Below, one piece after another: positions 1 to 6,543 of a stretch of 8,446 nucleotides of DNA; position 1 is the first letter of the stretch; every line of letters starts with the position of its first letter. This DNA is from Lysobacteraceae bacterium (GTDB lineage Bacteria > Pseudomonadota > Gammaproteobacteria > Xanthomonadales > Xanthomonadaceae). A program made the translations under genes and the position numbers. The DNA is taken from positions 1 through 8,446 of the forward strand of contig SEHC01000066.1 in assembly GCA_004173415.1 (NCBI GenBank), written 5' to 3'. The notes beneath the pieces were generated by a model, which saw only the letters and a list, made by a program, of their open reading frames with translations, was not told the origin of the DNA and did no database searches.

Positions 1-107
1 AGGCCGATCGTGGTCAGTGCGAGGTTGGAGGGTGCGAACGGCGTGGCGGCGGGCTGCGGCGTCGCCGGCAGCCCGGGGCCGTCCGCCCCGGTAGCGAGGG
101 TGGCCAT
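1..107 (-). CDS. emrB: EmrB-type MFS drug transporter, N-terminus only (partial)
   Basis: Only the first 35 codons lie in the window; the gene runs off the left edge. The ATG is 7 nt downstream of the emrA stop codon, with no clear Shine-Dalgarno, suggesting translational coupling. The visible peptide has a flexible Ala/Pro/Gly-rich cytoplasmic leader (residues 1-27), then SNLALTTIG, which matches the beginning of the first membrane helix in EmrB/DHA2-family proteins. The family are 14-helix, proton-driven inner-membrane exporters of hydrophobic drugs that work with an EmrA adaptor. The identification rests mostly on the gene order MarR, OMP, EmrA, next gene, because the visible part has no diagnostic motif. 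A different MFS subfamily is possible but unlikely. Confidence 0.8.
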   Translation of the reverse strand, partial: MATLATGADGPGLPATPQPAATPFAPSNLALTTIG

Positions 108-114
108 GGCTGGC

Positions 115-1311
115 TCAGTCGCGCGCGGACGCGGGCAGGTTCTGTTCGATGACCCGGGCGATCAGTGCGTCGGCGTCCGTCAATTGCCTCTTGTAGGCCG
201 TGGTGGTCAGCACCGGGGTCACGTCCTTGCGCGCGGCGGCCAGCGCAGGACCGCTCTGGTCGCGCACGTCGACGTCCACGCTCATGCTCAGGCCCAGCCG
301 CAGCGGATGCTCGGCCAGTTCCTTCGGGTCCAGTTCGATGCGCACGGGCACGCGCTGCACGATCTTGATCCAGTTGCCGCTGGCGTTCTGCGCCGGCAGT
401 AGCGAAAACGCACTGCCGGTGCCCAGGCCCAGGGCGGCGACCTTGCCGGTGTAGCCGACGTCGCTGCCGTACAGGTCGGCGTGCACTTCGACCGGCTGGC
501 CGATGCGCATGTGGCCCAGCTGGGTTTCCTTGAAGTTGGCGTCCACCCAGACCTGTTCCAGCGGCACGATGGTCATCAACGTGGTGCCAGGCTGCACGCG
601 CTGGCCCAGTTGCACCTGGCGCTTGGCCACGTAGCCGGACACCGGCGCGACGATGGCCGATCGCTGCAGGTTCAGATACGACTGGCGCAATTGCGAGGCG
701 GCGACCTGCACCTGCGGTTGCCCGGACAGGGTGGTGGCGTCGACCAGGGCGCGGCTGCGCGAGAGGTTGCCGCGCGAACTGCCCAATGCCGCCTCGGCGG
801 CGGCGAGCACGTCGCGCGCATGCGCCAGTTCCTCGCGCGACACCGCGCCGCTGGCGACCAGGCCGCTGCGGCGGGCGACATCGGCGCGCGCCTGCGAGAC
901 GGCGACTTCGCGCGCGCGCAGTTCGGACCGGTCGGCATCGACGCTGCTGTACAGGCCGCGGACCTGGCGAACCGCGCCGGCGAGATTGGCCACCGACTGG
1001 TCGTAGGCGACCTGCGCGTCGTTGGCATCCAGGTGGACCAGGGCCTGGCCGGCCTCCACCTTCATCCCGTCATCGGCATCGATGCTGATCACCGTGCCGC
1101 TGGTCTGCGGGACGATGCTGACCACGTTGCCCTGCACGTAGGCATCGTCGGTGTCCTGGTGCCAGCGTGCGTAGAGGAAGTAGTAGGCCAGCCAGGCGAT
1201 GCCGCCCACGATCACGACGGCCGCGAGGATAAGCAGGGCGCGCTTGCGGTTGTTGTTGCGCGGCGCGGCCGGTGCGGCGTCGGTTGCTGCCGGATTGATC
1301 CTGGAAGTCAT
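115..1311 (-). CDS. emrA: EmrA-type periplasmic adaptor (membrane fusion protein, HlyD family)
   Basis: This 398-residue adaptor would link the inner-membrane pump EmrB to the outer-membrane channel. Visible layout: cytoplasmic tail with basic NNNRKR (about 19-24); one membrane anchor (about 25-47); the family signature DTDDAYVQGN (53-62); first half of the biotinyl-lipoyl-like domain (about 63-96); an Ala/Gln/Arg-rich coiled-coil hairpin (about 98-215); the second lipoyl half with IVAPVSGYVAK (220-230) and GQRVQPGTTLM (236-246); then a beta-barrel region with VWVDANFKETQL (254-265) and GSAFSLLPAQNASGNWIKI (299-317), both typical of EmrA. Length fits the family (about 390). The ATG overlaps the emrC stop in an ATGA arrangement, and emrB begins 7 nt after its stop. 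The start is supported by the overlap and by the N-in anchor topology. Substrates cannot be read from sequence; EmrAB systems usually export uncouplers and other hydrophobic compounds. Confidence 0.94.
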   Translation of the reverse strand: MTSRINPAATDAAPAAPRNNNRKRALLILAAVVIVGGIAWLAYYFLYARWHQDTDDAYVQGNVVSIVPQTSGTVISIDADDGMKVEAGQALVHLDANDAQVAYDQSVANLAGAVRQVRGLYSSVDADRSELRAREVAVSQARADVARRSGLVASGAVSREELAHARDVLAAAEAALGSSRGNLSRSRALVDATTLSGQPQVQVAASQLRQSYLNLQRSAIVAPVSGYVAKRQVQLGQRVQPGTTLMTIVPLEQVWVDANFKETQLGHMRIGQPVEVHADLYGSDVGYTGKVAALGLGTGSAFSLLPAQNASGNWIKIVQRVPVRIELDPKELAEHPLRLGLSMSVDVDVRDQSGPALAAARKDVTPVLTTTAYKRQLTDADALIARVIEQNLPASARD

Positions 1312-2786
1312 GGGGTGGCCACGGTGTTGGCAATGGAAGAGGTGGGTTGTTCGAGGACCAGGCCGCCGCCCAGGGCGCGGTCCAGGTCGATGGCGGCGTA
1401 CAGGCGCTGCGCCTGCAGGGCGGCGATCTGTTGTTCGAGTTGCAACAGCGGGCGCTGCGCGGCGAGTACGTCGAGCTGCGTGCCGAGGCCCGCGCGGTAG
1501 CGTGCCTGGGCCAGGTTCCAGGCGGATTTCGCGGCAGCCAGCGCACGCTTCGAGGAATCGATCTGCTGGTCCAGCGAACGCGCCGCCTGCAATGCGTCGG
1601 TGACCTCATGCAGGGCAGCCACCAGTGACTGGTTGTAGTTGGCCACGGCCAGGTCGTAATCGGCGTCACTGGCGTCGAGCTGCCCGCGCAGGCGGCCGCC
1701 ATCGAAGATCGGCAGGCTGATCGCCGGGCCGCCGAGGCCAAGCAATGCATCGCCGCTGAAGAGATCCGACAGTCCCGCCGACGCCAGGCCGACGATGGCG
1801 CTGAGGTTGATGCTGGGCTTGAACGATGCCTTGCTGGCGTCGATGCCACGGCTGGCGGCTTCGACACGCCAGCGCGCGGCCACTACGTCGGGACGATGGC
1901 CCAGCAACTCGCTGGGCAGCACCGCAGGAATGCCGGGCGTGCCGGCCTGCAGGATGGCCGGGCGCGTGATGGCCAGGCCGCGATCCGGGCCCTGGCCCAG
2001 CAATGCGGCAAGCGCGGTCCGCGCCAGGCCGATCTGCTGTTGCGCCGCCTGCGCCTGCTGTTGCGCGCTGGCGATGGTGCTTTCGGCCTGGCGCAGTTGC
2101 AGCTGGTTGTCCAGGCCGGCTTTGACGCGTTGCTCGCCCAGGCTGCGCAGGCTGGAAGCGCGCTCCTGTTCGCGGGTGGCCACGTCCAGGGCGGCCTGCG
2201 CCTGGGCCAGGCCGACGTAGGCGTGGGCGATGTTCGAAGCCAGGCCCAGCCGCGCGGCCTGTGCATCAACCTGCGCGGCGTTGGCCTCGCCAACCGCGGC
2301 TTCGAACTGCGCGCGCCTGCCGCCCCAAAGGTCCAGGCCGTATCTGAAGTCGAGCATCAGCACCGAGCTGCCCAGGGATTCACCACCTTGTGGCGGGGGC
2401 ACCAATGTTTCCGGCAAACGCACGCCCGAGTACTGGCCGCTCGCCGACAGGGTGGGCTTGCGGGCTGCATCGGCCAGCCCGGCCTGCGCCTGGGCCTTGC
2501 GCAGGCGCGCATCGGCCGCCTCCAGCGAGGGGGTGCCTTGCAGCGCTTCGGCGATCAGGCTGTCCAGTTGCGGGTCACCCAGCGCGGACCACCAGTCCTG
2601 GCGGGGGAAGTCGGCCGCGCTCAGTTCGGGTGGAGAAAAACTGCGGCTGGAGGCGAGTTGGTCGGCCTCCAGCGCGCGGACCTGGGGAGCCAGGCCATGG
2701 GTGCTGGCGCATCCGCCCAACAGCAGGCCCAACGCCATTACGGAGGCAGCGGGCCGGAGCGCGCGCGGAGTCGTGGAAATACCCAT
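1308..2786 (-). CDS. emrC: Outer-membrane efflux lipoprotein, NodT/TolC family (EmrC-like)
   Basis: A 492-residue outer-membrane factor, the exit duct of the tripartite pump. The N-terminus is a lipoprotein signal: Arg-containing n-region, hydrophobic stretch MALGLLLGG and lipobox LGGC with the acylated Cys at residue 26. Next comes the NodT-typical WWSALGDPQLDSLIAEAL (65-82), where each half of the protein starts its helical barrel. RPDVVAARWRVEAA (298-311) and LPIFDGGRLRGQL (358-370) are hallmark motifs of the family's second half, followed by long Ala/Gln/Leu helices to about 475. Length is normal for the family (450-500). It starts 5 nt after the emrR stop and shares 4 nt with emrA. The same MarR-OMP-EmrA-EmrB order is known as emrRCAB in Stenotrophomonas maltophilia; the symbol is assigned by that synteny. 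Escherichia coli instead borrows TolC from another locus. Confidence 0.93.
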   Translation of the reverse strand: MGISTTPRALRPAASVMALGLLLGGCASTHGLAPQVRALEADQLASSRSFSPPELSAADFPRQDWWSALGDPQLDSLIAEALQGTPSLEAADARLRKAQAQAGLADAARKPTLSASGQYSGVRLPETLVPPPQGGESLGSSVLMLDFRYGLDLWGGRRAQFEAAVGEANAAQVDAQAARLGLASNIAHAYVGLAQAQAALDVATREQERASSLRSLGEQRVKAGLDNQLQLRQAESTIASAQQQAQAAQQQIGLARTALAALLGQGPDRGLAITRPAILQAGTPGIPAVLPSELLGHRPDVVAARWRVEAASRGIDASKASFKPSINLSAIVGLASAGLSDLFSGDALLGLGGPAISLPIFDGGRLRGQLDASDADYDLAVANYNQSLVAALHEVTDALQAARSLDQQIDSSKRALAAAKSAWNLAQARYRAGLGTQLDVLAAQRPLLQLEQQIAALQAQRLYAAIDLDRALGGGLVLEQPTSSIANTVATP

Positions 2787-2791
2787 TGGAT

Positions 2792-3268
2792 TCAGTCGTC
2801 GGAAACGGAGGGGGGCTTGCCGGTGTCCGGGGTCAGGTTCTGCAGGACCTTGCCGAGCAGCCGGAACAACTGCTCGCGTTCGTTTTCATCCATGCCCTGC
2901 ATGGCCCGGTCGCGCACGATCTGGCCGCAATGCCGGATGTCGCGCCAGATCTCCAGGCCGGATTCGGTCAACACGATGTGCAGGGCGCGGCGATCGGCCG
3001 GGTCGGCGACCCGTTGCAACAGGCCGCGGGCCTCGAGTTTGTCCAGCAGCCGGGTCATCGCGCCCGGGTTGAGCTGGGCATGGCGGGCCAGTTCGGTGAC
3101 GCCGGTGGTGCTGTCCACGGCCAGGTGCTTGATGGTCATGAACTGGCTGTAGGTCAGCTCGTGTCCGGCCAGGGCCATTTCCCGGGCCATGTCGGCCCAC
3201 ATCGCGTCACGGACCTGCCGGAATATCAGGCCCAGGTTGGCATTGGGCGGGTAGGGGGGCTTGCTCAT
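2792..3268 (-). CDS. emrR: MarR-family repressor of the efflux operon (EmrR-like)
   Basis: A 158-residue winged-helix regulator, the usual MarR/EmrR size. Visible parts: N-terminal dimerisation helix (about 10-35); ELTYSQFMTIKHLAV (37-51) leading into the helix-turn-helix; recognition helix NPGAMTRLLDKLEARGLL (67-84); wing with the conserved DRR (92-94) in VADPADRRALHIVLTESG; C-terminal dimerisation helices (105-148). There is a single Cys (114), so a disulphide redox switch like OhrR's is unlikely to be the main mechanism; ligand release is the family norm. Start: an in-frame TTG at 3295 would add nine residues, but the purine-rich stretch GAGGCGAGGA (3280-3289) would then be coding, and family members begin near MSKPP, so I chose the ATG at 3268. 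It is first in the operon, downstream of a periodic TGCA operator, and so probably represses itself and emrCAB. Confidence 0.9.
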   Translation of the reverse strand: MSKPPYPPNANLGLIFRQVRDAMWADMAREMALAGHELTYSQFMTIKHLAVDSTTGVTELARHAQLNPGAMTRLLDKLEARGLLQRVADPADRRALHIVLTESGLEIWRDIRHCGQIVRDRAMQGMDENEREQLFRLLGKVLQNLTPDTGKPPSVSDD

Positions 3269-3276
3269 GGCGCGCA

Positions 3277-3305
3277 AATATCCTCGCCTCTGCAATAGTT
3301 GTCAA
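3277..3305 (-). promoter_or_regulatory. Promoter of the emrRCAB operon
   Basis: On the minus strand a perfect -35 box TTGACA (3305-3300) is followed after 17 nt by GATATT (3282-3277), four of six matches to the -10 consensus. The predicted start of transcription is about 3270, only a couple of bases before the chosen emrR ATG (3268). An alternative pair is TTAACA (3320-3315) with TATTGC (3297-3292), 17 nt apart, which would give a leader of about 17 nt containing the GAGGA ribosome site. The sequence alone does not decide between them. Confidence 0.55.
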
Positions 3306-3324
3306 TGCAAATATTGTTAATGCA
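3291..3324 (-). promoter_or_regulatory. Putative EmrR operator: three TGCA boxes at 15-bp spacing
   Basis: TGCA occurs at 3291-3294, 3306-3309 and 3321-3324. On the minus strand the two 15-bp units TGCATTAACAATATT and TGCATTGACAACTAT agree at 11 of 15 positions. Neighbouring boxes also form two overlapping imperfect inverted repeats of 19 bp (for example TGCATT-N7-ATTGCA). The array covers the -35 element TTGACA of the efflux operon, a position where a bound MarR dimer would block RNA polymerase. AT-rich imperfect palindromes of this size are usual MarR targets; that EmrR binds here is inference. Confidence 0.5.
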
Positions 3325-3458
3325 AGAGAAGCACCTGTTGCTGGCCAGGCCGGAACACCTGCCCGGGTGGCGGAGGCAGCAGGCGCGACTTCCTAAAGGA
3401 ACAACGATCGGGTCGCGGGGCGCTCCGGGGAGGCGGTGCGTATCCGATTAGGAGCGGA

Positions 3459-4250
3459 TCAGCCGCGGTCGAGTACCAGTTCCATGACGAACTTGCTGCC
3501 GAAGAAGGCCAGCAACAGCAGGATCATCGCCGCGAGCGTCCAGCGCACTGCCTTGCCGCCGCGCCAGCCATATCGCCAGCGGCCGACCAGGAGGGCGCCA
3601 AAGGCCAGCCAGGACAGCAGACTGAGGACGGTCTTGTGGACCAGGTGCTGGGCCAGCAGATTCTCCACGAACAGCACACCGGTCAGCAGGGTCGCGGTCA
3701 GCAGCACGAAACCGACGCTGATGGTCCGGAACAGCAGGTGCTCCAGTTCGGCAAGCGGCGGCAGCGCCCTCAGCCAGGCGTGGAACTCGCGCCGGCGCAG
3801 CGCCCGTTCCTGCGCCCACAGCATGATCGCAAGGACCGCGGCAATGGCCAGGCTGGCATAGGCCAGCAGGGCCAGCCAGGCATGCAACTGCAGGCGCCAG
3901 TCCAGTCCCGGCGAGGGCGCGTGGCCATGCAGGTGGTAGGCCAGCAGCAGCAGCGCGGCGAGGGGAAAGTTGAGCACCCCCAGCCCGGCCATGCGCCCGC
4001 GGGCACCGACCGCGGCAGTCATGGCGGCCATTCCCAGTCCGACCAGCGACAGGGCCGAGAAGAAATGCATGTCCGGCCCGCCGGCGGTCCGCCAGGCCAC
4101 CAGCAGGTGGTAGGCGCCATGCAGCAGGACAGCGCCGATCGCAGGCCAGAACCAGTGGCGACTTGCCGGCAACCTGTCGCGGGCGACCGCGCGCACCAGC
4201 AGCACGGCGGCGAGGAGATAGAGGGCCAGGGCGAGATAGGGGATCCACAT
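3459..4250 (-). CDS. ypjD: YpjD-like inner-membrane protein of the CcsA/CcmC (cytochrome c assembly) superfamily
   Basis: A 263-residue polytopic membrane protein with about eight hydrophobic helices (roughly 2-22, 35-53, 64-82, 88-106, 121-146, 175-196, 207-223, 236-252). It matches the family by size, by the paired histidines in LQLHAWLALLAYASL (His123) and LAQHLVHKTVLSLLSW (His202/His205), and by its place divergent from ffh, which is where Escherichia coli carries ypjD. In related CcsA/CcmC proteins such histidines bind haem for cytochrome c maturation. I see no tryptophan-rich WGxxWxWD loop, so a haem-delivery role is not shown, and the true function of YpjD is unsettled. The ATG lacks a clear ribosome site, but helix 1 starts immediately after it. 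Many annotations call this cytochrome c biogenesis protein CcsA. Confidence 0.87.
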   Translation of the reverse strand: MWIPYLALALYLLAAVLLVRAVARDRLPASRHWFWPAIGAVLLHGAYHLLVAWRTAGGPDMHFFSALSLVGLGMAAMTAAVGARGRMAGLGVLNFPLAALLLLAYHLHGHAPSPGLDWRLQLHAWLALLAYASLAIAAVLAIMLWAQERALRRREFHAWLRALPPLAELEHLLFRTISVGFVLLTATLLTGVLFVENLLAQHLVHKTVLSLLSWLAFGALLVGRWRYGWRGGKAVRWTLAAMILLLLAFFGSKFVMELVLDRG

Positions 4251-4279
4251 GCCGGCAGTTTCGCATAGGCCACCCTATC

Positions 4280-4294
4280 CGAGAACCGTTCTCG
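4280..4294. promoter_or_regulatory. Perfect inverted repeat in the ypjD/ffh divergent region
   Basis: CGAGAA and TTCTCG are perfect 6-bp arms around a CCG centre, in the 110-bp gap between the two divergent start codons. It lies 30 nt upstream of the ffh -10 box and about the same distance from the ypjD ATG. It has no following T-run and points into promoters, so an operator is more plausible than a terminator. No regulator is known to me for this motif. Confidence 0.35.
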
Positions 4295-4323
4295 ATTGGA
4301 TCATGGCCGCGCCGCCGTGCCGG

Positions 4324-4329
4324 TATACT
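4324..4329 (+). promoter_or_regulatory. -10 box of the ffh promoter
   Basis: TATACT matches the -10 consensus at five of six positions. Transcription would start near 4336, giving a leader of about 25 nt before the ffh ATG at 4361. At the expected -35 distance I see only TCATGG or neighbours, a poor match, so the promoter may be weak or helped by an activator. The leader has no Shine-Dalgarno. Confidence 0.45.
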
Positions 4330-4360
4330 TCCCGCTCTTTTTCGCCATGGTTTCCCGCGC

Positions 4361-5731
4361 ATGTTCGAGTCCCTCACCCAGCGTCTTTCCGGCACCATCG
4401 AGCGGCTGCGCGGCCGCGGCCGCCTGAGCGAGGAGAACATCCGCGAGGCCACCCGCGAAGTGCGCATCGCCCTGCTCGAGGCCGACGTGGCCCTGCCGGT
4501 GGTGCAGGCGCTGATCGAACGGATCAAGGTCCGCGCGGTCGGCCAGGAAGTGCTGAAGAGCCTGACCCCGGGCCAGGCCCTGATCAAGATCGTGCGCGAC
4601 GAGCTGACCGCGGTGATGGGATCGGCGGCGACCGACCTCAACCTCAACGTGCCGGCGCCGGCGGTGATCCTGATGGCCGGCCTGCAGGGCGCGGGCAAGA
4701 CCACCACCGTGGCCAAGCTGGCCAAGCACCTGAAGGAGAAGCGCAAGAAGAAGGTCATGGTGGTCAGCGCCGACGTCTACCGTCCGGCCGCCATCGAGCA
4801 GTTGCGGACCCTGGCCCAGCAGGTCGACGTGCTGTTCTTCCCCTCCGATGCCGCGCAGAAGCCGGTCGACATCGTCCGTGCCGCGATCGAGGATGCGCGC
4901 AAGTCGTTCGCCGACGTGCTGATCGTCGATACCGCCGGTCGCCTGGCCATCGACGAGGCGATGATGGCCGAGATCAAGGCCCTGCACGCGGCGGTCAAGC
5001 CGGTCGAGACCCTGTTCGTTGTCGATTCCATGACCGGCCAGGACGCGGCCACCACGGCCAAGGCCTTCTCCGAGGCGCTGCCGCTGACCGGCGTGGTCCT
5101 GACCAAGACCGACGGCGACGCGCGCGGCGGCGCCGCGCTGTCGGTGCGCTACGTCACCGGCAAGCCGATCAAGTTCATCGGTGTGGGCGAAAAGCCCGAC
5201 GGCCTGGACATCTTCCACCCCGATCGCGTCGCCAGCCGCATCCTGGACATGGGCGACGTGCTGTCGCTGGTCGAGCAGGTGGAGCAGGGCGTCGACCAGG
5301 ACAAGGCGGCCAAGCTGGCCGCCAAGGTCGCCAAGGGCAAGAAGTTCGACCTCAACGACATGCGCGACCAGCTGGAGCAGATGCAGAACATGGGCGGCAT
5401 CAGCGGCCTGATGGACAAGCTTCCCGGCATGGGCCAGGTGCCCGACAGCGTCAAGCAGCAGGTCACCGGCAAGGAAGTGCCGCGCATGGTCGCGATCATC
5501 GGCTCGATGACCAAGAAGGAACGCCGCAACCCGGGCTTGCTCAATGGCTCGCGCCGGGCCCGCATCGCGCGCGGCTCGGGCACCACCCCGGCCGACGTCA
5601 ACCGCCTGCTCAAGCAGTACCAGCAGATGGAAAAGATGATGGGCAAGCTGGCCGGGGGCGGCATGAAGGGCCTGATGCGCGGCATGAAGGGAATGATGGG
5701 CGCGCGCGGCGGCATGCCGCCGTTCCGGTGA
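4361..5731 (+). CDS. ffh: Signal recognition particle GTPase Ffh (SRP54)
   Basis: A 456-residue protein (Escherichia coli Ffh has 453). With 4.5S RNA it binds signal sequences emerging from the ribosome and delivers the complex to FtsY at the inner membrane. Domains: N domain (1-85, with the conserved ALLEADVALPVV at 37-48); G domain with P-loop GLQGAGKTT (107-115), DVYRPAAIEQL (138-148), DTAGR (190-194), TKTDGDARGGAALS (248-261) and GEKPDGLDIFHPDR (276-289); C-terminal M domain with the RNA-binding SRRARIARGSGT (397-408) and the Met/Gly-rich tail that lines the signal-peptide groove. All key motifs are intact. The open frame extends upstream to 4163, but MFESLTQRLS is the family N-terminus and lies behind the -10 box, fixing the start. 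A GTG-started aminotransferase gene follows after 7 nt, probably cotranscribed. Confidence 0.98.
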   Translation: MFESLTQRLSGTIERLRGRGRLSEENIREATREVRIALLEADVALPVVQALIERIKVRAVGQEVLKSLTPGQALIKIVRDELTAVMGSAATDLNLNVPAPAVILMAGLQGAGKTTTVAKLAKHLKEKRKKKVMVVSADVYRPAAIEQLRTLAQQVDVLFFPSDAAQKPVDIVRAAIEDARKSFADVLIVDTAGRLAIDEAMMAEIKALHAAVKPVETLFVVDSMTGQDAATTAKAFSEALPLTGVVLTKTDGDARGGAALSVRYVTGKPIKFIGVGEKPDGLDIFHPDRVASRILDMGDVLSLVEQVEQGVDQDKAAKLAAKVAKGKKFDLNDMRDQLEQMQNMGGISGLMDKLPGMGQVPDSVKQQVTGKEVPRMVAIIGSMTKKERRNPGLLNGSRRARIARGSGTTPADVNRLLKQYQQMEKMMGKLAGGGMKGLMRGMKGMMGARGGMPPFR

Positions 5732-5738
5732 GTGCCCG

Positions 5739-6530
5739 GTGAGCGTGGCGTTGATCAACGGGCAGCCGGCCAGCGCCGACGACCTGCGCGCGCTTGCCTT
5801 GGTGAACTACGGGCATTTCACTTCATTGCAGGTGCGCGACCACGCCGCGCAGGGCCTCGAACTGCACCGTCAGCGACTGGTCGCGGGAACCCGTGAACTG
5901 TTCGGCACCGGACTGGATTTCGACTCGGTGCGTGCGCAGATGCGTGAGGCGGTGGCCGACACCCCGGATTGCACGCTGCGGGTGACGGTTTTTTCGCGCA
6001 GCTTCGACTACCGCAGGCCGAGCGATGACTACGCACCGGACGTGCTGGTCTCGCTGTCCCCCGCATCGCCGCCGCGGACGCTGCCGTTGACGGTCAAGTC
6101 CTTCGACTTCCTGCGCCCGTTGCCGCAGATCAAGCACGTGGGTACCTTCCCGCTGTTTCATTACCGACGGCAGGCGATCGCCTCAGGCTTCGACGATGCG
6201 CTGTTCGCCGACGGGAACGGACTGGTTTCGGAAGGTTCGATCTGGAACATCGGCTTCTGGTCGCAGGGTGGGGTGGTCTGGCCGGAAGCGCCCGCCCTGC
6301 GCGGGACGGCCGAGCGGCTGATCCAGGCCGGGCTTGAGCGGCAGGGGGTAGGGCAGCAGATCCGGCCGGTGTCGCTGGCCGAACTGGCCGGGTTCGAGGG
6401 CGCTTTCGCCTGCAATGCCGGGGGTATCCAGCCAATCGCAATGATTGATGAGACGCCTTTTCCGGCCGCTTACGAGGGCATGGCCAGGCTGAGGGCCGCC
6501 ATCGCCGCCCCGCTCTGGGAAGCGCTTTAG
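5739..6530 (+). CDS. Class IV PLP-dependent aminotransferase (BCAT / aminodeoxychorismate-lyase fold)
   Basis: A 263-residue fold-type IV PLP enzyme. Visible landmarks: HRQRL (43-47), the usual HxxRL phosphate-site helix; LPQIKHVGTFPLFHYRR (128-144), in which Lys132 is the likely Schiff-base lysine; DALFADGNGLVSEGSIWNIGFW (153-174) with the family Glu165 and Asn170; and CNAGGIQPIAMID (225-237), the C-terminal glycine-rich PLP-phosphate motif. Length is near the short end of the family (about 265-310). Candidate activities are an amino-acid transaminase, a D-amino-acid transaminase or 4-amino-4-deoxychorismate lyase (PabC); the sequence does not settle this and no pathway genes lie beside it. 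It starts with GTG 7 nt after the ffh stop, without a strong ribosome site, so translation may be coupled to ffh. The rpsP promoter follows. Confidence 0.88.
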   Translation: MSVALINGQPASADDLRALALVNYGHFTSLQVRDHAAQGLELHRQRLVAGTRELFGTGLDFDSVRAQMREAVADTPDCTLRVTVFSRSFDYRRPSDDYAPDVLVSLSPASPPRTLPLTVKSFDFLRPLPQIKHVGTFPLFHYRRQAIASGFDDALFADGNGLVSEGSIWNIGFWSQGGVVWPEAPALRGTAERLIQAGLERQGVGQQIRPVSLAELAGFEGAFACNAGGIQPIAMIDETPFPAAYEGMARLRAAIAAPLWEAL

Positions 6531-6539
6531 GGCGCTTTC
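6518..6539 (+). terminator. Weak hairpin over the end of the aminotransferase gene
   Basis: GGAAGCGC (6518-6525) pairs with GCGCTTTC (6532-6539), seven Watson-Crick pairs and one G-T, around loop TTTAGG; the stop codon TAG sits in the loop. The following bases AGGGTTTCCTT are only moderately T-rich, so this is at best a weak intrinsic terminator separating the ffh unit from rpsP. Confidence 0.3.
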
Positions 6540-6543
6540 AGGG

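Noticed and set aside
1896..3152. Long plus-strand frames opposite emrC, emrR and emrA (also 481-1500)
   Set aside because: Antisense to genes with clear motifs; composition rich in Arg, Gln, Gly and Ala, with no family match that I recognise.
3266..3295. TTG start at 3295 giving a longer EmrR
   Set aside because: It would translate the purine-rich ribosome-site-like segment and the -10 box; the ATG at 3268 fits family length better.
3390..3401. TTCCTAAAGGAA palindrome and the weak ATCCG/CGGAT stem (3442-3459) as a ypjD terminator
   Set aside because: The stems are 5 bp with a 2-nt or 8-nt loop and no T-run; too weak to call, so 3325-3458 is left without an annotated site.
4347..4427. 26-codon upstream ORF (ATG at 4347) overlapping the ffh start out of frame
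   Set aside because: It has no ribosome site and an Ala/Ser/Pro-rich peptide; in GC-rich DNA such overlaps arise by chance. It would matter only if ribosome profiling showed initiation there.
3448..4758. 436-codon minus-strand frame spanning ypjD and the start of ffh
   Set aside because: It runs across two well-supported genes in the wrong frame and has an Arg/Pro/Ala-rich shadow composition with no recognisable domain.
4301..5758. 485-codon open frame on the minus strand opposite ffh
   Set aside because: Low-complexity His/Leu/Ala/Gly/Asp-rich translation typical of an antisense shadow of GC-rich coding DNA; ffh itself is certain.
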